A stretch of DNA of 64,000 nucleotides from Rhabdornis inornatus (taxonomy: Eukaryota; Chordata; Aves; Passeriformes; Rhabdornithidae), in contig VWZS01000496.1 in assembly GCA_013397075.1 (NCBI GenBank), positions 868,001 through 932,000 on the forward strand, written 5' to 3'. The notes beneath the pieces were generated by a model, which had not been told where the DNA came from, did not search any database, and was given only the letters and a program-made list of their open reading frames with translations. Both the position numbers and the translations under genes were made by a program. Shown piece after piece: positions 63,690-64,000 of the stretch. Positions within the stretch are counted from its first letter, which is position 1, and each line of letters begins with the position of its first letter.

Positions 63690-64000
63690 CTGGGCAACTG
63701 GATTCCTCCGGGCGGCAATCCTAGCTTGGGCTCCGTGGCACATCCTCAATATCCACCTTCTTTATCACTACAGTATCTCGGCCAGCAGAAAAGGCCGGGC
63801 TTCCAACCCAAATATCCCCGCCTGCAAAGCTGTGTGCTCCCACCCGGGATGCCGGGCGGGCCGGGGCACCAGCTGATGCCGCATCTCGGCTGCGGGGCCG
63901 CGGCGAGACCGCCGAGCGCTGGGTACCAGCGGGGGATGGACACCGGGCAGCCGAGCCGCGGCTGGTCCGGCCCGTCCTGCGGGGCTCCGGCCGGGGCTGC
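63690..64000. promoter_or_regulatory. CpG-rich segment, edge of a CpG island
   Basis: From about 63,690 the composition changes sharply from AT-rich intron to GC-rich sequence dense in CpG, with GC-box-like GGGCGG at 63,711-63,716 and 63,855-63,860. The density rises toward the window end, so the island continues beyond it. Being upstream of the first visible ABLIM2 exon on the minus strand, it could belong to the ABLIM2 promoter and first exon. No start codon plus donor giving the expected MSA start is seen, and another transcript is possible. Confidence 0.6.

Larger units (their letters stand above)
27765..64000 (-). other. ABLIM2 first intron or upstream region
   Basis: At least 36 kb lies upstream of the exon at 27.6-27.8 kb. 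Because that exon begins inside a codon, a further upstream coding exon must exist. I looked for the reverse complement of a short MSA-encoding exon end next to a GT donor and did not find a convincing one, including in the GC-rich end. The region is therefore probably intron 1, with exon 1 beyond 64 kb or too short for me to recognise. It holds most of the CR1 copies, the A54 run, the perfect hairpin and small GC-rich patches. No second gene is evident on either strand. Confidence 0.7.

Noticed and set aside
1..64000. CRISPR arrays, operons, phage or bacterial mobile systems, tRNA or rRNA genes
   Set aside because: The window is vertebrate intron and exon sequence. No regularly spaced repeats, tRNA cloverleaf or rRNA core sequence was recognised on either strand.

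Overview
This is a stretch of vertebrate nuclear genome, almost certainly from a bird and probably a songbird. The evidence is a set of truncated CR1 retroposon copies (about eleven). Their 3' ends carry the typical avian CR1 form, in which a 'TTGGACT.GATGATC' block is followed by 'CCCTTCCAAC' and an imperfect 'ATTCTATGA' end. One copy (about 38.67-38.97 kb) closely resembles a CR1 form I associate with passerines. No mammalian SINEs were seen, exons are small, and introns are long and AT-rich. There is no bacterial-style gene packing.

The only gene I can support is ABLIM2 (actin-binding LIM protein 2), on the minus strand. Four consecutive coding exons are visible. In transcript order they are 27764-27621 (N-terminus and first half of LIM1), 16071-15888 (second half of LIM1 and first half of LIM2), 5956-5841 (second half of LIM2 plus linker) and 2013-1887 (most of LIM3). 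All four have good splice signals and their reading frames join without a break. They encode about 190 residues with every expected zinc ligand. The first coding exon (a few N-terminal residues) was not found between 27.8 and 64.0 kb. The rest of LIM3, LIM4, the linker and the C-terminal villin headpiece lie below position 1.

Layout: 1-1886 is the start of the intron after the LIM3 exon. 2014-5840, 5957-15887 and 16072-27620 are complete introns. 27765-64000 is the large first intron or upstream region, and it ends in a GC- and CpG-rich segment (about 63.69-64.0 kb) that may border a promoter. Everything between the exons is non-coding as far as I can see: CR1 fragments, homopolymer runs (54 A at 41.26 kb, 19 T at 12.96 kb), a 19-base run of N inside a poly-T tract at 9.75 kb, a few short tandem duplications, and one striking perfect hairpin with 24-bp arms at 42.45 kb.

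The many open frames of 60-180 codons outside the four exons have no recognisable domains or splice context and look like chance. I found no previously undescribed biological system. The most unusual item is the perfect hairpin, followed by the unexplained CpG-rich window end and a poly-A-tailed candidate retrocopy at 12.96-13.2 kb.
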